Assembly: GCA_037893245.1 (NCBI GenBank) | Contig: JBAIAA010000078.1 | Location: forward strand, 248,001-312,000 | Length of the DNA stretch: 64,000 bases | Source of the DNA: Crossaster papposus | Taxonomy: Eukaryota; Echinodermata; Asteroidea; Velatida; Solasteridae | Reading direction: 5' to 3' | Part shown: piece by piece, positions 1 to 11,637 of the stretch | How the letters are laid out: the number at the start of each line of letters is the position of its first letter | How positions within the stretch are numbered: the first letter of the stretch is position 1 | Made by a program: the position numbers and the translations under genes | The notes under the pieces: model-generated | Seen by the model: the letters and a program-made list of their open reading frames with translations, nothing else | What the model was told of the DNA's origin: nothing | The model's database searches: none

Positions 1-390
1 CTAAGAGTAAGAGACACATCAGGTAGTTTGTGTGTTGAAGGTTTGTGCAGGGTTTTCTTTGCACTCACTAGAATTTGTTGTACTACCGGAGAATCAACAG
101 GGTTTGCCTTTATGTTTAAAATGGAATGCAGCCATTTAATTGAAACAGCAGTCGTGGTCATTACACTGTCTGAATGACAATTAGATTTAATGTGGACAAA
201 ATAAACCGCCAAAATCTCATTACTTACAGGGAGAATCAGTGGAAATTTGGATTGTTTTAGCCAAGAGAAAAATTGCCTGCTCTTGTAAAAGTAACCGTTT
301 ACTGTTCCTTCTGATTTTGCTGAAATCACTTCATGGAGAATCTGGTCTTTGATATCTTGAAAACGGTTTATTGAGAACGAATAATCTGCA
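1..390 (-). pseudogene. Tyrosine recombinase N-terminal (core-binding) domain, partial
   Basis: An uninterrupted minus-strand frame runs from about 390 to the window edge. It includes QDIKDQILHEVISAKSEGTV, FFSWLKQSKFPLILPVSNEI and QQILVSAKKTLHKPSTHK. The pattern of a helix, an EGT.NGY segment, a W..W-like helix, a proline-rich turn and then an ILVSAKKTL helix is the SAM-like DNA-binding domain of phage-integrase/DIRS recombinases. The catalytic R-H-R-Y half would lie left of base 1 and cannot be seen. It follows the RNase H fragment as in DIRS elements. It could still be functional in itself, but the RT upstream is broken. Confidence 0.6.
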
Positions 391-444
391 CGAAAAAGGA
401 AAGAAAAGGAAAAAACTGCCTTTTAACATTATGCAACAGCTATA

Positions 445-654
445 TTACGGAAATGTCCAACTACACAGCACCAACCAGCCGACACAAATTTCAAATTCTC
501 GCCATGTGGCACTTTCGATGCTTTCTTCACGAGGCCACAGTTTGTGCGCGATGTGAACATCGTTGCAAGCTACGGCACCTGAACTTGTGGCACTCGCGTC
601 GCAACAGATGATTTTATTCTTTTTGTTGGAAGCGAATATATACCGGGCATTCAA
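445..654 (-). pseudogene. DIRS RNase H fragment
   Basis: The frame contains IICCDASATSSGAVACND followed by a REES.ESATWREFE segment. This is the DAS first catalytic aspartate and the downstream glutamate helix of retroelement RNase H. It lies between the RT (right) and recombinase (left) pieces on the minus strand. The last aspartate and histidine motifs are not in the same frame, so this is a remnant. Confidence 0.55.
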
Positions 655-762
655 GTGTTTTCTATAGCCAAAACTGAATTTCGTTCTTACACGCGTCGTT
701 TATTGAGATGCGAGTACATTCGTCGTCAGCAATAGATATCTCCATTTGACAATTTCTGGGCA

Positions 763-1425
763 TTAACCTTGTAATACTATACCAAGGACTGGAGAAAGTG
801 AAATAATCTGACCAACTAAAGAATGCAAATCTTGAACAATAGTGTTGTGGGAATGTTGTAGAAGCACCTTTGATTGTCGTAACTTTTCTATTCTCCTTTT
901 GAGGATTTGGAGAGTACCATTTTCAGTGTCCCAGGTCATTCCTAGCCATACAATGTGGGCCATCGGTGACCATATGCACTTGCTTAAATTGTAGATAAAG
1001 CCGGCCCTAATCAAATCAGTTCCGATATGAGAAGAGTATCTGTGTCCATTTGTGAGTGAAGATTCGGTGATTGCTTTGGACTCGGGACGACAATGAAACC
1101 ATCGTCCAAGTATAAGGCAATGAGAATACCGCAAGACAGCCAATGATTGACAAGTGGCTTGGGTGTTTTAGTGAAAAAAAAAAGGGGCTGACGAGAGACC
1201 GAAAGGTTATACATTGAACTCAAAATATCTAGGTATACCGTTAACGTACCAGGAAAAACCTAAAAATATCTGATAGTCGGGGGCAATGTTGATATGATGA
1301 TAGCCCGATTTAAGGTCAAAAGTGAACAAAAAAAAGTCTTGTGAAACATACTGATTGCCAATTTTCAAATCGTCTAACTTGAAATGATTATTTTGGACAT
1401 ATTTATTGACTATGCTCACAGGGGG
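763..1425 (-). pseudogene. DIRS-type reverse transcriptase, frameshifted
   Basis: The domain is spread over three overlapping minus-strand frames. About 1419-1207 encodes FTFDLKSGYHHINIAPDY followed by LGFSW..GIPRYFEF. About 1223-1011 encodes FFFTKTPKPLVNHWLS followed by ALYLDDGF, with the catalytic YLDDG at about 1100-1114. About 1143-763 carries on with the region leading to a thumb-like end (WLGMTWDTENGTLQI). The two catalytic aspartates survive, but there are at least two frame changes. Upstream RT motifs are lost beyond a G run at 1421-1434. Confidence 0.65.
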
Positions 1426-1434
1426 GGGGGGGGC

Positions 1435-2507
1435 TGTAATAACCGGGTCCTCGCACTGTTATTACCTAATTAATGCTGGTTCAGGGGACATTTATTCGCC
1501 TCTTCTTTGAAGCCGGTCATTACTTCAAAATAATACCCTCCACGTGATCGAGTCTCAACCAATCAGAAGCCAGCAACTCTCCTAGGTATTTATTAAGTCT
1601 ATTTAACACACCAACATTTCTAGCTAAAATATTACATATATAATCTACATGAGGTTTCTAAGACAGTTTGTTATCAATGTACAACCCAAGAACTTGTTAC
1701 AATCGGTCTCATAAACTGTTATATTATTTATCACGACATCACCTGGGAGATTACTAAGCGTGTTGCTAAAAAACATACAGATAGATTTTTGTAATGTGAA
1801 TTAATGTGTGCGTCGTGATCTATTTGTTGTCGCCGGTGGCTATACCTGACTTACAATTTAGACGTATATGGGCATAAAAGACAATTGTCAGGTCGGGAAC
1901 CAGACTACTTATTACAGTTAAATGTTGGAAAGGTACACAATATATACCTATAAAACCGGCATTGTTTTAATATTCTGAGCACAAACATCTAGAGATGACC
2001 CCCCCCCCCCCCCCCCCCCCCCGGGTTAAAAAGTGGGTACAAGATGTTTTTGTACACCCTTAAAACTAAAATATTGAATCAACATTCATAAATACCTGGG
2101 ACAGTTTAGGCATTCCTATTGGTCGAGAGCCCGTCACGTGGCCGGTATTAAACGGACGATAAAGACATGGCTAGAAGTGTTTAAAACCAGCTGGCAACAA
2201 AACCCTGTCGCATTCTACTCGTCCCCATGGGCTCACTTTATTTCCAACCGTACCTCGTCTTCAATAGTAAGAGCGGGTAGTGTTGGGCGCGTACAGCTCG
2301 ACGCACTGGGAACGAGGTTGCCAATGGCAGTAATAGTCTGGTTCATAGTAAATACGCTTTATTGCATGTATTGTGTAGAGCGACAGAGGCGGAAACATGT
2401 CATTTGACACACACAGAATGGCGAGACACCGACATTTACTTGCGACAATTTTTTCGGGATTTTCGGGGCTTTTTTGGCTGAATTTTACAAAAAAGTATTT
2501 ATGAATG
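1435..2507. other. No gene recognised
   Basis: AT-rich sequence with a C run at about 1999-2022. A small plus-strand open frame at 2138-2407 matches nothing I recognise. The stretch around 2090-2140 and 1500-1570 resembles repetitive non-coding DNA, but no ends could be defined. Confidence 0.5.
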
Positions 2508-2661
2508 GGAATAAATGTGTGTTCGGTCGGTATTAATCACTCTGTTTAATACCGCTTGGAGTCTGGGTGCTGATAATTACCCGATCCTTCGGCGAGGGTA
2601 ATCAGACTCCAAGCGGTATTAAACAGAGTGATTAAAACCTCTCGAACACACATTTATTCCC
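2508..2661. repeat. Hairpin-forming inverted repeat (foldback MITE)
   Basis: The left arm (about 2508-2565) and right arm (about 2603-2661) are reverse complements over nearly 58 bases, with a short mismatched patch in the middle and a loop of about 37 bases. Both ends begin GGGAATAAATGTGTGTTCG. No coding capacity. Confidence 0.75.
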
Positions 2662-3160
2662 TTATTATTAGTTGGAATTTCAAACATTAAACTTATTAAA
2701 TAAACACTTTGTTTTATAAATGGAATCCCAACCTTTAAAGAGTAATACTTATGACACCCTTTGTCGATTCAACACTTTAGTTTAATAATAATAATAATCA
2801 TGTATAGTTTTATCATTAATGGTATTAAAGCGCTTTCACATTATTACCCCAGACATTAGTTGTAGGCGTGTACGAAATAAATATTTTCTTTTCGATTTCT
2901 AACTATAAAGTATATACAAATATTTATAATTCCATTTATAAAACAATTTCATTGTATGATCTCGACAGATTTCCCTTGATATTTGGCACCTATACTGTCA
3001 ATTGTTTTTATGATTGTTCGATAAGCTTCGCCCGGTCTGCCCGCTCCACTTAACTACGGCAAAAATGCGTTTGCCCATAGTCTTGGTTACATCAAGACAT
3101 CCTAATCGCGGTTTGCAGCGCACGTAGGCCGCCGATGCAGGCGCCTTCTAACGTACGTTG
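2662..3160. other. No gene recognised
   Basis: AT-rich spacer with an (AAT)n run near 2786-2798. The small open frame at 2868-3053 has no recognisable domain. Confidence 0.5.
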
Positions 3161-3444
3161 TAGACCACGCCATGACCTTCGAACAGGACGTCTTGGCTAA
3201 CCGACATAATCGCTCGAAAAATTCAAACAGAATGGTGTCACATTTGCATGTGCATGTGACGTTGCGTGTATAATCGCGTGACGTAACATGCATAATCGGC
3301 GACTCATTGGTCAAGTTTATGTTATGTCACGTAATTATGCATGCAAATTACGCGCGTGCAAATGCGACACAATTCTGTTCGGAATTTCTCGAGCGATTAT
3401 GTTGATTAGCCAAGACATTTATTCGAAGGTCATGGCGTGGTCTA
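3161..3444. repeat. Inverted-repeat element (imperfect hairpin)
   Basis: It starts TAGACCACGCCATGACCTTC and ends with its reverse complement. The arms pair with interruptions for about 120 bases each, meeting near 3300. This looks like a foldback MITE; no target duplication was established. Confidence 0.65.
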
Positions 3445-4763
3445 TTTCATAATTTATGTCACTCATGCCACAAATAATTCACGTCATAGATATTGTTATA
3501 GCTCAACAATTTTAATTTTCCAATATTCAATTTTTAGATAAAAGTAAAGTTACGATACTGAAAACAACGCTATTTTGCCTGTGTTGGCGCCACAGACATA
3601 TAAACCGTACCCAGAAAATGGCGTCTTACAGCGCCCTTATGCGACTAGAAATACGATCTATTCTTCATTGGATGTGCACACAAAATAATAGAGAATTCCA
3701 ATTCGCGTTCGCTTTGATCTCTAATGACGAATATTCTCGACCCGGTGTAATGGGTGACCAAACGTTGAAATGGTATCATGATAAAATAATGACTAAAAAT
3801 TGGTTTGGTAAAAGCGTGTAAAAAAAGTGTATCCGAACAAAAAATAAAACACCACTTCCAAAAAAATAAGATTAGACAACTTTCAAGCATATTTCCATGA
3901 CCTCCTTTCGGGCTAGACTGCCACAACGGATGGCGTCTGCTGGTCATATTTTTTTCCAAGGAGACAATTTTTAGATGACTTATTGCCCTCGGGTCATTCT
4001 TGATGAACAAATCAGCAGAACAATTCCAAGGAAATCACCCACATACACAGGTATTGTATGGTCCCAAGTGCCTACAATTATTTCTTTGTCGGAATAGCTA
4101 GGGGCTAAGAAATACTCTTGGAAGTCCAATCAACAAGCTATCTCTTAATTAATTCTCGGCTTCGTGTAACTTGACCCAAAGTGGCTTGGGAAATGGTGCT
4201 GGTTTTTTTCATGGGATATATAGTTTGTTGAATATTAGTAAGATTATAAGGGTTAAGCTTTTGCATGCAGTTTGTTCAAAATCTAAGGACAGGTGCTTGA
4301 CAACGAGCTAATGAAGTGGGTTTTTGTTTAATTAAACATTTGCTTATAGAGTCAAAAGCATTCGCGATTCGTTCTTATTCAGCCGATTAGTACAGTTACT
4401 TGCGGGTCACGCGATGAACTTATACGATTAATGGACATAGATGGTAATAATAAAACAGATACGGTTAGTTCACCACCGGACACGTCAACAGTTTTGGTGG
4501 ACTTCACAGTTTCTCACTATCCGTGGCTTGGATATCCTGCTCGCTACATATTAAACGGATACGGAACCCTGCGAAAAGTCTCTATAGATAAAAAATGCGT
4601 ATAATGTGCGCGTTTTCCCTGCATGGGCGCCACCATTGGTCACGTGAACAGGATTATTATATTTTTTTAAATAGGCTGAAAGATCTGTGACTCAACATCG
4701 TTACCATGGCTACGATCTTGCTGCGCTACGGTTTTCCCAATATGCCTTGCGCTATCTGAACCC
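3445..4763. other. No gene recognised
   Basis: A short open frame at 3618-3821 begins just after a TATAAA-containing stretch (about 3599) but resembles no family known to me. The rest is AT-rich spacer with diverged fragments of a dispersed repeat near 4260-4310, whose relatives occur near 17270, 26948 and 48318. Confidence 0.4.
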
Positions 4764-5010
4764 CTGGGGCCAATTTCACGGAGCTGCTAAGCACAAACAT
4801 TTGCTTAGCATGAAAATTTGTCCTTGGTAAAAACAAGGTTACAGACCAAATTTCCACGTGATCTTTATTGTTTTTGATTTATAATCAGCTGGTTTTTTGC
4901 TTAGCATGAAAAACACTTAGAATTTCGGCTGATAACTTGTTTTTAATGAGCAAGACTTTTTTGTGCTAAGCAAATTTTTGTGCTTAGCAGCTCCGTGAAA
5001 TTGGCCCCAG
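4764..5010. mobile_element. MITE with perfect 34-bp terminal inverted repeats
   Basis: Both ends read CTGGGGCCAATTTCACGGAG and continue into a GCTGCTAAGCACAAA stretch in opposite orientation, without mismatch over 34 bases. The interior is rich in TGCTTAGCA words and does not code. A second copy of the family lies at 63334-63578 and a diverged relative at 39506-39757. Confidence 0.8.
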
Positions 5011-6992
5011 GAATTGTTCAATTTAAATGTGAAATAATTGGCACATTTAGGAATGCAGTTGATGCGTTTAACGCGCGACGCCATTTTGTAATTTCTATTT
5101 TGTAGAATCATAGAAAATCAATACTTTCAAACTTGACATTTCGACATCGCGTTGTTTAGCAAGGATTTATATTAAATATACGTCCCCCTACAACGTAAAA
5201 TACAGGTTTTGGGGCGAAAAAACGAGCCTTCCAGGATCCATTATGGTACAGGTATTAACTATTATTGTGCAGTCTTGAAAAATATGTTTGTACGTGCGTT
5301 GACGTGACGTTCATGAACGCGCGAGCGCATTACATTCAGGCCGTGCAGTTTTCGAATTACGCGCGCAATACGCACTGAATAGATAGTCAGCGTAGTTTAC
5401 GTATTCTTCACGGACAGGGGATTACTGATTAGTGAAGGAACGCACACGCGCCCATACAGGCGAGGCTTTATGCCACTGGCATCTAAACACTAACGTTCCT
5501 ACTGGCAGTTTTCTACTGTAAAATGTCCTCCAATTTTGCTTTAATTAACAGCGGGTTAGAAAATTGTTTGCGAAGTGAACGTCCAACGCGCTCATAGCCG
5601 GCTTAATAATAGCGTCCGTGCGTCACACGGTTGCAACACTTCGTTTTAACCATTAACGGATTACAAATCAACTACTAATATAACATTCTAAAAAGGCGTC
5701 TCTGACGAGACGCATCTTTGAAAAATACTTTCTTTTATTGTTTTCTTTAAAATGACAGCATGCCAAAAAGAACAATTTCACAGGGTTTTATTTTGATTGG
5801 ACATTTTTTGGATAGCTGCAAAAAAGGTACTTCAGCTTTAAGAAAAAGGAACACTCTATATCTGTGCTCGGTAACAGCCTCTTGTAATTACATGATCGTT
5901 TCTCCATCTTAGTGTTGCAAACTATATACAGAGGACACCGAATCGACGCCAATTAAACGGCAACAGATTCCAACTTAGCTTGCTATCAAGCAAACTCCAG
6001 CGCGCGGGCAGCACGATTTCACGCTCTCTGTACGCGCCGATACGCCTGTCGATTCCATGTGTAAATATGCTCTCTTCCCGCACAAACGTGCAAAGGGTTC
6101 TAATGCGGGAATCGAAGTGAGCCATGCGTGTGTTCTTAGCGTTTTTAAGCGTGCGAGGAGGGAAGGGTTATAGGGGCGACCTATCAATTACAAGGCGGTA
6201 AATGTGTGTGCATTTTAGTAGGGTTTTCCTGACACGTGTTTACAAGATACAGTATCTGCCGGGGGATAGGGCAAACATCCGTGGGTGAGCTTGCCAATGG
6301 GCACAGTTTACCCTTCAACGCGGTACGCGGGCTCCATGCGATTTTGACATGTTGATATAAAATGTACTTTACTTAATTCCCCATAAAAATAGCAGCAAAT
6401 TGGGAATTAACAGCGTAATCCTAAGTCACATTTGCCGCGGCGGCCGTGGGGTCTAAAATATCTACGGCCAATAGCAATTATAGAGCCGCCGCAGCATTTA
6501 CACGGTCACATACTGTAGCAGTCACATATGCTAGGGTAGCCGCACGGCGTATTTTGAATTTGTGGGGACAGAAAACCTGCAGGGGCGTTCGGCCGTTGAA
6601 GTGGTGGCGCACGGTCGCCTTAGGGTATCTATGCGGCAGCCGTAGGTTTTTTGACAAAAACCAAGGCAGACGCAAGGTAGCCGTATGTAGGGTACGTACG
6701 TAGGGCCGCCCTTATTTGCATAAAGCCGCAGGTCAAACCCACCTAAGCACGCTTGGTATGTAAATACGTAACACATTCGGTCTCCCCACTTTGAGTCAGT
6801 TGCGTTCACGCTCCTGACCAACTCACTTCGCTTTTTCTGTAGTCGACCATTTGTAAATATTTTTAATTTTGATTTATAATCACGTTTATTTCTGAAGATT
6901 TAATTTACCCGGGAAGCATTTATCTTTTGGTCATTTTGGCAAACAGTTTAGTACCTGCAAAAACTACGTTTCCTGAAATAAAAGGGGAAAGT
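5011..6992. other. No gene recognised
   Basis: Nearly 2 kb without a supportable gene. Small open frames at 5922-6187 and 6446-6821 on both strands overlap each other and look like chance. The part from about 6430 to 6720 is GC-rich and full of GCCG/CGGC words, possibly a decayed short-period tandem repeat. Confidence 0.4.
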
Positions 6993-7602
6993 TATGGTGG
7001 CCCTTGAGGGACATAAAAGTCGTGATTTTTGTTAAAGACTAGTCCCGAAAGTATTCGCAACTATAGTCGTGAGTTTATTCGCGACTGGTCGTGAATATTT
7101 TTGCGACTAGTCGTAAATAAATCGCGACTAGTCGTGAATATTTTGTGATTTTTTTCGCGACTAGTCGTGAAATGATTCGCAAATAGTTGTGAATTTATTC
7201 GCAACTGGTCGTGAATATTTTTGCGACTGGTCGTGAATATTTTTGCGACTATTCGTGAATAATTCATGAGTAGTACTAAATATTTTCGCGACTAGTCCTG
7301 ATTTTTTTCGCGACTATAGTCGTGAAATTATTTGCAACTAGTCGTGAATTTATTCGCGACTGGTCGCGAATATTTTTGCGACTGGTCGCAAATATATTTT
7401 GAGACTGGTCGTGAATATTTTTGCAACTAGTCGTGGATAATTCGCGACTAGTCGTGATTTTTGTTCGCGACTAGTCGTGCCAAAATTGACGACTAGTCGC
7501 AAAACAACTAGTCGTGGAAAAAAATCACGACCATTCGCAAATAAATTCACGAATAGTCGCGAAAATATACACAATTGTTTGTGTCCCTGCAGGGCCACCA
7601 TA
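6993..7602. mobile_element. Foldback-like element with CGACTAGTCG tandem repeats
   Basis: The ends are a roughly 23-bp inverted repeat (TATGGTGGCCCT at the left, AGGGCCACCATA at the right, 20 of 23 matching), with the outermost TA consistent with a TA target duplication. The interior (about 7044-7570) is an irregular array of units of about 19-21 bp, centred on the self-complementary word CGACTAGTCG and joined by TGAATATTTTT or TGAATTTATTCG. No protein is encoded; open frames here are periodic artefacts. Confidence 0.7.
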
Positions 7603-8050
7603 TAAATTATCATTCGTTTAGGAGGTTTTCACCATAGAGCAAGGTGGTGGTTTCATTCATCACAAATTTAAACACCAAAGAGAAATCACAAATAAACGCC
7701 GGGGCCATGATTTGCCGTGTCGATGTACATTGTACATTGTACATGTTCCTCTCGAAAATTTCCTTTGTTTGTACTCTAACTTTTTCCGACGGCTCTCATT
7801 GGTTTTGTACACGAATCTCAATCGAGGTCGTCCTCGATTCTAACCCTAACCCCAATTCACCTTCGTGTCGCCAGGTATGTGTCCTCCATTTACACCATAA
7901 ACAAACGCATGTATACATACGGGTCAATCGCGGCGTGTCTGGACATGTTTTGTAACACAATAGCCCTTATAGGTCTGCACGTATTTGCTTAACCGTCCAT
8001 CACAATATCACGTGATATTGTGTCGGTGATCGCGGAATAAACAACACAAA
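7603..8050. other. No gene recognised
   Basis: Spacer between two tandem-repeat elements. An open frame at 7644-7955 shows no recognisable domain. Confidence 0.45.
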
Positions 8051-8638
8051 GGTCTTGGAACCAAGATATGGAATTCCAAAGACGACAAAACTGCGTCGCG
8101 TCGTGCCGTCGCCCCGACAGCACGACGCGACGGTACGACAGTCCCGTCGCCCCGTGCCGTCGCGTCGTTCCTCATTACTTTTATGCAGTGTCAAAGGCGT
8201 CGCGTCGTGCCGTCGTGGCGTCGCGTCGTGCCGTCGCGCCGTCGCGTCGTGCCGTCGCGTCGTGTTGTATTGTAGTGCCGTTGCGTCGTGCCGTCGCGTC
8301 GTAACGTCGCCCCTCCGCGTCGTACCGTCGCGTCGAGCCGTCGTGCCGTCGCCCCGTGTGGTCGTGCCGTCGCGTCGTGCCGTCGCGTCGTTTCGTTGCC
8401 AGTTATTATATACTTGTATACAAGCCGTCGCGTCGTGCCGTCGTGCCGTCGCCCCGTGCCGTCGTGGCGTCGCGTCGTGCCGTCGTGGCGTCGCATCGTG
8501 CCGTCGCGTCGTGCCGTCGTGGCGTCGCGTCGTGCCGTCTGCCCGGCTCGGCAAAAAGGGCTTGTGTTCAGAGCCAATAGAGGGCGCATTTTACAACAGC
8601 TGCAAGTTTGGTCGTCTTTGGAATTCCATACCAAGACC
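8051..8638. mobile_element. Foldback-like element with GTCGTGCC/GTCGC tandem repeats
   Basis: The inverted ends share GGTCTTGG and TATGGAATTCCAAAGACGAC (8051-8092 against 8608-8638), the left copy carrying an 8-base insertion. Inside, about 8090-8535 is a GC-rich array built from the words GTCGTGCC, GTCGC and GTCGTGGC. All six frames are open for long stretches because the repeat lacks stops, so the overlapping RRDGTTRR-type and SCRRVV-type frames are not genes. Confidence 0.65.
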
Positions 8639-8639
8639 A

Positions 8640-9138
8640 CGTCGTGCCTGTAAATAGAGCGCGCGTCGTGCGTGTGGAGAGCTCCGTCGTGCCTGTGGAG
8701 AGCTCCGTCTTGCGTGTGGAGAGCTCCGTCGTGCGCGCGTGGAGAACTCCGTCGTGCCTGTGAGTAGAGCGTCGTGCGTGTGGAGAGCTCCGTCGTGCCT
8801 GTGGGTAGAGCGTCGTACGTGTGGAGAGCTCCGCCGTGCCTGTTAGTAAAGCGTCGTGTGTTTGGAGAGCTCCGTCGTGCCTGTGAGTAGAGCGTCGTAC
8901 GTGTAGAGAGGTCCGTCGTTCCTGTGAGTAAAACCGTCGTGCCTGGAGAGAGCTCCGTCGTGTGTGTGAGTAAAGCCGTGTACTATTAAGGTCACTAAAA
9001 CAGCGCGGTGAGTGTTGTTTACTAGCGGCGCGTTGTTTAGCGGCGCGAGTGGATGATGGGGGGGGGGGGGAACATTTGATATCAAGGGGCTTGCCTTTAA
9101 TATTGTGACGTCATGACGACCTCGAGAATAAATATGTG
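8640..9138. repeat. Left arm of a 5-kb-spaced inverted repeat: minisatellite plus unique inner domain
   Basis: The outer part (about 8640-8975) is a minisatellite that mixes and often alternates two units of about 20-21 bp, both starting CGTCGTGCSTGT: one ends GAGTARAG, the other GGAGAGCTC. The inner part (about 8976-9138) is unique sequence ending CTCGAGAATAAATATGTRG. The reverse complement of the whole arrangement is at 14151-14887. Confidence 0.8.
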
Positions 9139-9639
9139 GGGCTGTAACTACGAAAGCTGTTTAAGCCATTAGATGCGTATAAATTAGTAGTAATAATAAT
9201 AAATAATAATATAAAGCATTTATAATGCGCCATCTATCTAGACAAAACCTATTCCGAGGCGCAACATAAAACACAAACATGACAAAGGAAAAATAATGAA
9301 CCAAAATAAAATGCAACAATAAATAAAACACAAAGGCAATTCAAGATCAATAATGTGACCCTAAGATCAAAGAGGATATCACAGTACCAACACACACTGC
9401 CCAGCTGCACATGGCAAACAAGCAAAGAGAGGAGAAGACCAGAATTAGCAGTTACAACAACTTAACAGCAATAACTGATTCCTGCCCGACCAAAATGAGA
9501 AAAAAATGGCCGAACATACATGTATTAAGGTATGTGTCAGCAATGCGATACCAGAAATCACATTAAAGACATCAAGTAAAAGCTCAAAATGAGTACATAA
9601 ATCACAATAAAATGTTTTGCAAAAACAATCAAATATTAT

Positions 9640-10030
9640 AAGCAGTTTCAAATGAGTTTTTAACAACTTTTTGAAAACATTGATGGAACTACAACTGCGA
9701 AGTTCGAATGGCAAGGCATTCCAAAGCTTGGGAGCAGCTGCATAAAATCCACGATCACCATACGACGAAACAGTTCTAGGGACAGTCAGAAGAATTTTGT
9801 TAGCAGATCTCAAAGTGCGTTTTGGAATATATGGAGAAAGAAGTTCATTAATATACACTGGTGCCATAGCATTAAGTGATTTCCAAGTGAGCAAAAGTAG
9901 CTTAAATTGAATTCTTTGACGAATTGGTAACCAGTGTAGTTGTTTCAAAATTGGCGAAATATGATCAAATTTACGAGTGCGGGTTAACATGCGTGCTGCA
10001 GCATTTTTATTGCGCTCCCTCCAGGACCAG
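9640..10030 (-). pseudogene. Non-LTR retrotransposon: C-terminal tail fragment
   Basis: The minus-strand frame contains FDHISPILKQLHWLPIRQRI, a LLLLTWKSLNAMAPVYINEL block and GFYAAAPKLWNALPFELRS. This is the conserved tail that follows the reverse transcriptase in Jockey/CR1/L2-like LINEs. The frame to its 5' side is non-LINE sequence. It is probably the 3' end of the same element family as the two pieces at 10387-12285. Confidence 0.7.
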
Positions 10031-10059
10031 CCTGTTCGAGAGCGCATTACATATTTAAG

Positions 10060-10370
10060 AATAAGTGAAAGTAAACAGATGATTAAATCAATTACACAAA
10101 TTAGAAATATAAGTAAAAGCCACACAGCACAAACATCTAAAGCACATACCACATAAATCAAACCAAAAGCCAATACCCCAAACAGTGTTACATATTTTAA
10201 AAATAGGTAAAAAGTAAACAGATAATTAAATCAATTACAACAATTAGCAATGTAAGTAAAAGCCATGTACATAGACATGAAAGTAAAAACCACACAGCAC
10301 AAACATCTAAACCACATACCACACGAATTAAACCAAAAGCCAATACACTGTACCCCAAACAGTGTCAGCC
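10060..10370. repeat. Tandem duplication of about 150 bp
   Basis: Two adjacent imperfect copies share the words AAACAGATRATTAAATCAATT, CACACAGCACAAACATCTAA and AAACCAAAAGCCAATAC. The block separates the LINE tail from the RT fragment and stops at a C run (about 10371-10386). Confidence 0.65.
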
Positions 10371-10386
10371 CCCCCCCCCCCCCCCC

Positions 10387-11637
10387 TGTGAATTCATTTG
10401 TAACAGAATGTCATTATTTAACTTAATAAGTGTTGTTTCAGTACTGTGGTTTTTCCTGTATGCTGACTGGAGAGGGGGGTACAAATCATTTACAGTCAGG
10501 TGGTCATGGACCTGGTTAAAAACCGCCCTCTCTATTAATTTAGAAATAAATGAGAGGTTACAAACAGGACGGTAATTCCCAAGCATTCTTGTGTCGAGGT
10601 TGTCCTTTTTTAAGAGTGGAGTAACAATCGACTCTTTCCAGTCTGTGGGAAACATTCCAGATGTCAGTGAAGTATTGATAATCCTGGTGATAACTGGTAA
10701 CAATACATCCACACAATCCACAACGACAGATGTAGGCATGGGGTCAAGCGAACATGATTTGCGAGCAGAGTTTGTAATGAGTTTCCTCACCTCCATTTCA
10801 GTCAGTGGCAGGAAGCAGTCTAATCCGCTGACAATAGGTGGAGTAATGTCGGCCTGCGGAGCTGTACTAGATGCTTGGCCATCAAGCTTCGCATGAATTT
10901 TGTCGATCTTTGAGACAAAGAAGCGCCCCATCTCATTAGCGAGCTCAGACTTGTGTACAAATGGGGGGAGGGGAGCATCAATATTTTGTTTTAATAACTT
11001 CTTAGTGACCTTGAATAGCTTCCCGGGGTCCGAAGAACTATCCTCAATCAAACCGGAGTAAAACAATCGCCTTGCCTCATTCATTAATTGATTAGTGACA
11101 TTTCTCCGAGTCCTGTAGGTATTCAAGTCAGAAGGATTTCCAGTACGTTTCCATTTCCGTTCAGCTTGCCTCTTCAGTCTTTTCGCAGCCTTGATGTCAC
11201 TATTGTACCATGGCACAAGGGGCCGGACAGTGATCGTTTTGACAAGCTGAGGAGCATGGCGATCCAAGGCAAGGTTTAAAGTCGTATTGTAGCTGTTCAC
11301 CAACTCATTCAGATGCTGTGGGGGGTTGCGGCATATCTCAGTGGCAGCAAGTTCAGTTCTCAACAACTCCCGGTCGATAGCTTTGATTTTCCTGTAAGAT
11401 GTTTCTTTAACAGGAAGAGGTGGTTTAGCGAATGACAAGTCACAAATCACCGAAAAGTGATCTGAAATCAGATGATCTGGTACAGGTGGGCTATTGACGA
11501 TAGCATCCAACTGGCGCGTAACAATTAAATCAAGTGTGTGGCCATGCTGATGAGTTGGTTTATCAACATGCTGTTGAAGACCATAGACTCCAGCAGCTCA
11601 GCAAAACGAAGAGCGTCACGGTCACTATTGACGTCCA
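10387..11637 (-). pseudogene. Non-LTR retrotransposon: endonuclease end and N-terminal half of RT
   Basis: The minus strand encodes the end of an AP-type endonuclease (DLIVTRQLDAIVNS, then PDHLISDHFSVICDL with the catalytic SDH), a basic linker (LVPWYNSDIKAAKRLKRQAE) and the first RT motifs (NYRPVCNLSFISKLIERAVF, then YRKNHSTETTLIKL). The frame stops at QMNSQ in a G run where the FDTVDH motif should follow. A frameshift lies near 11590. The missing RT half is found upstream at 11638-12285, so the blocks are out of order. Confidence 0.75.

Larger units (their letters stand above)
1..1434 (-). mobile_element. DIRS-like tyrosine-recombinase retrotransposon, degraded, left end outside window
   Basis: Reading the minus strand from 1425 leftward gives reverse transcriptase, then RNase H, then the N-terminal half of a tyrosine recombinase that continues past base 1. 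The order RT-RNase H-recombinase, and the wording of the RT (a FDLKSGYHH block followed by YLDDG), match DIRS elements rather than Gypsy, whose integrase is of the DDE type. The RT is broken into several frames, so this copy is dead. A run of about 13 G ends the readable part at 1421-1434. No terminal repeats were identified. Confidence 0.7.

Noticed and set aside
2138-2407. 89-codon plus-strand open frame
   Set aside because: No recognisable domain, no supporting splice structure, and it lies in probable repeat DNA.
3618-3821. 67-codon frame after a TATAAA-like stretch
   Set aside because: An overlapping longer frame on the other strand and no family resemblance; probably chance.
7044-7570. 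Possible CRISPR array or operator cluster from repeated CGACTAGTCG
   Set aside because: Spacing is irregular and the spacers are themselves repeats; inverted ends point to a foldback-like element.
8000-8657. Long overlapping open frames on both strands, up to 200 codons
   Set aside because: They translate a stop-free GC-rich tandem repeat in all frames (Arg/His/Thr or Ser/Arg/Val repeats); no domain and no start context.
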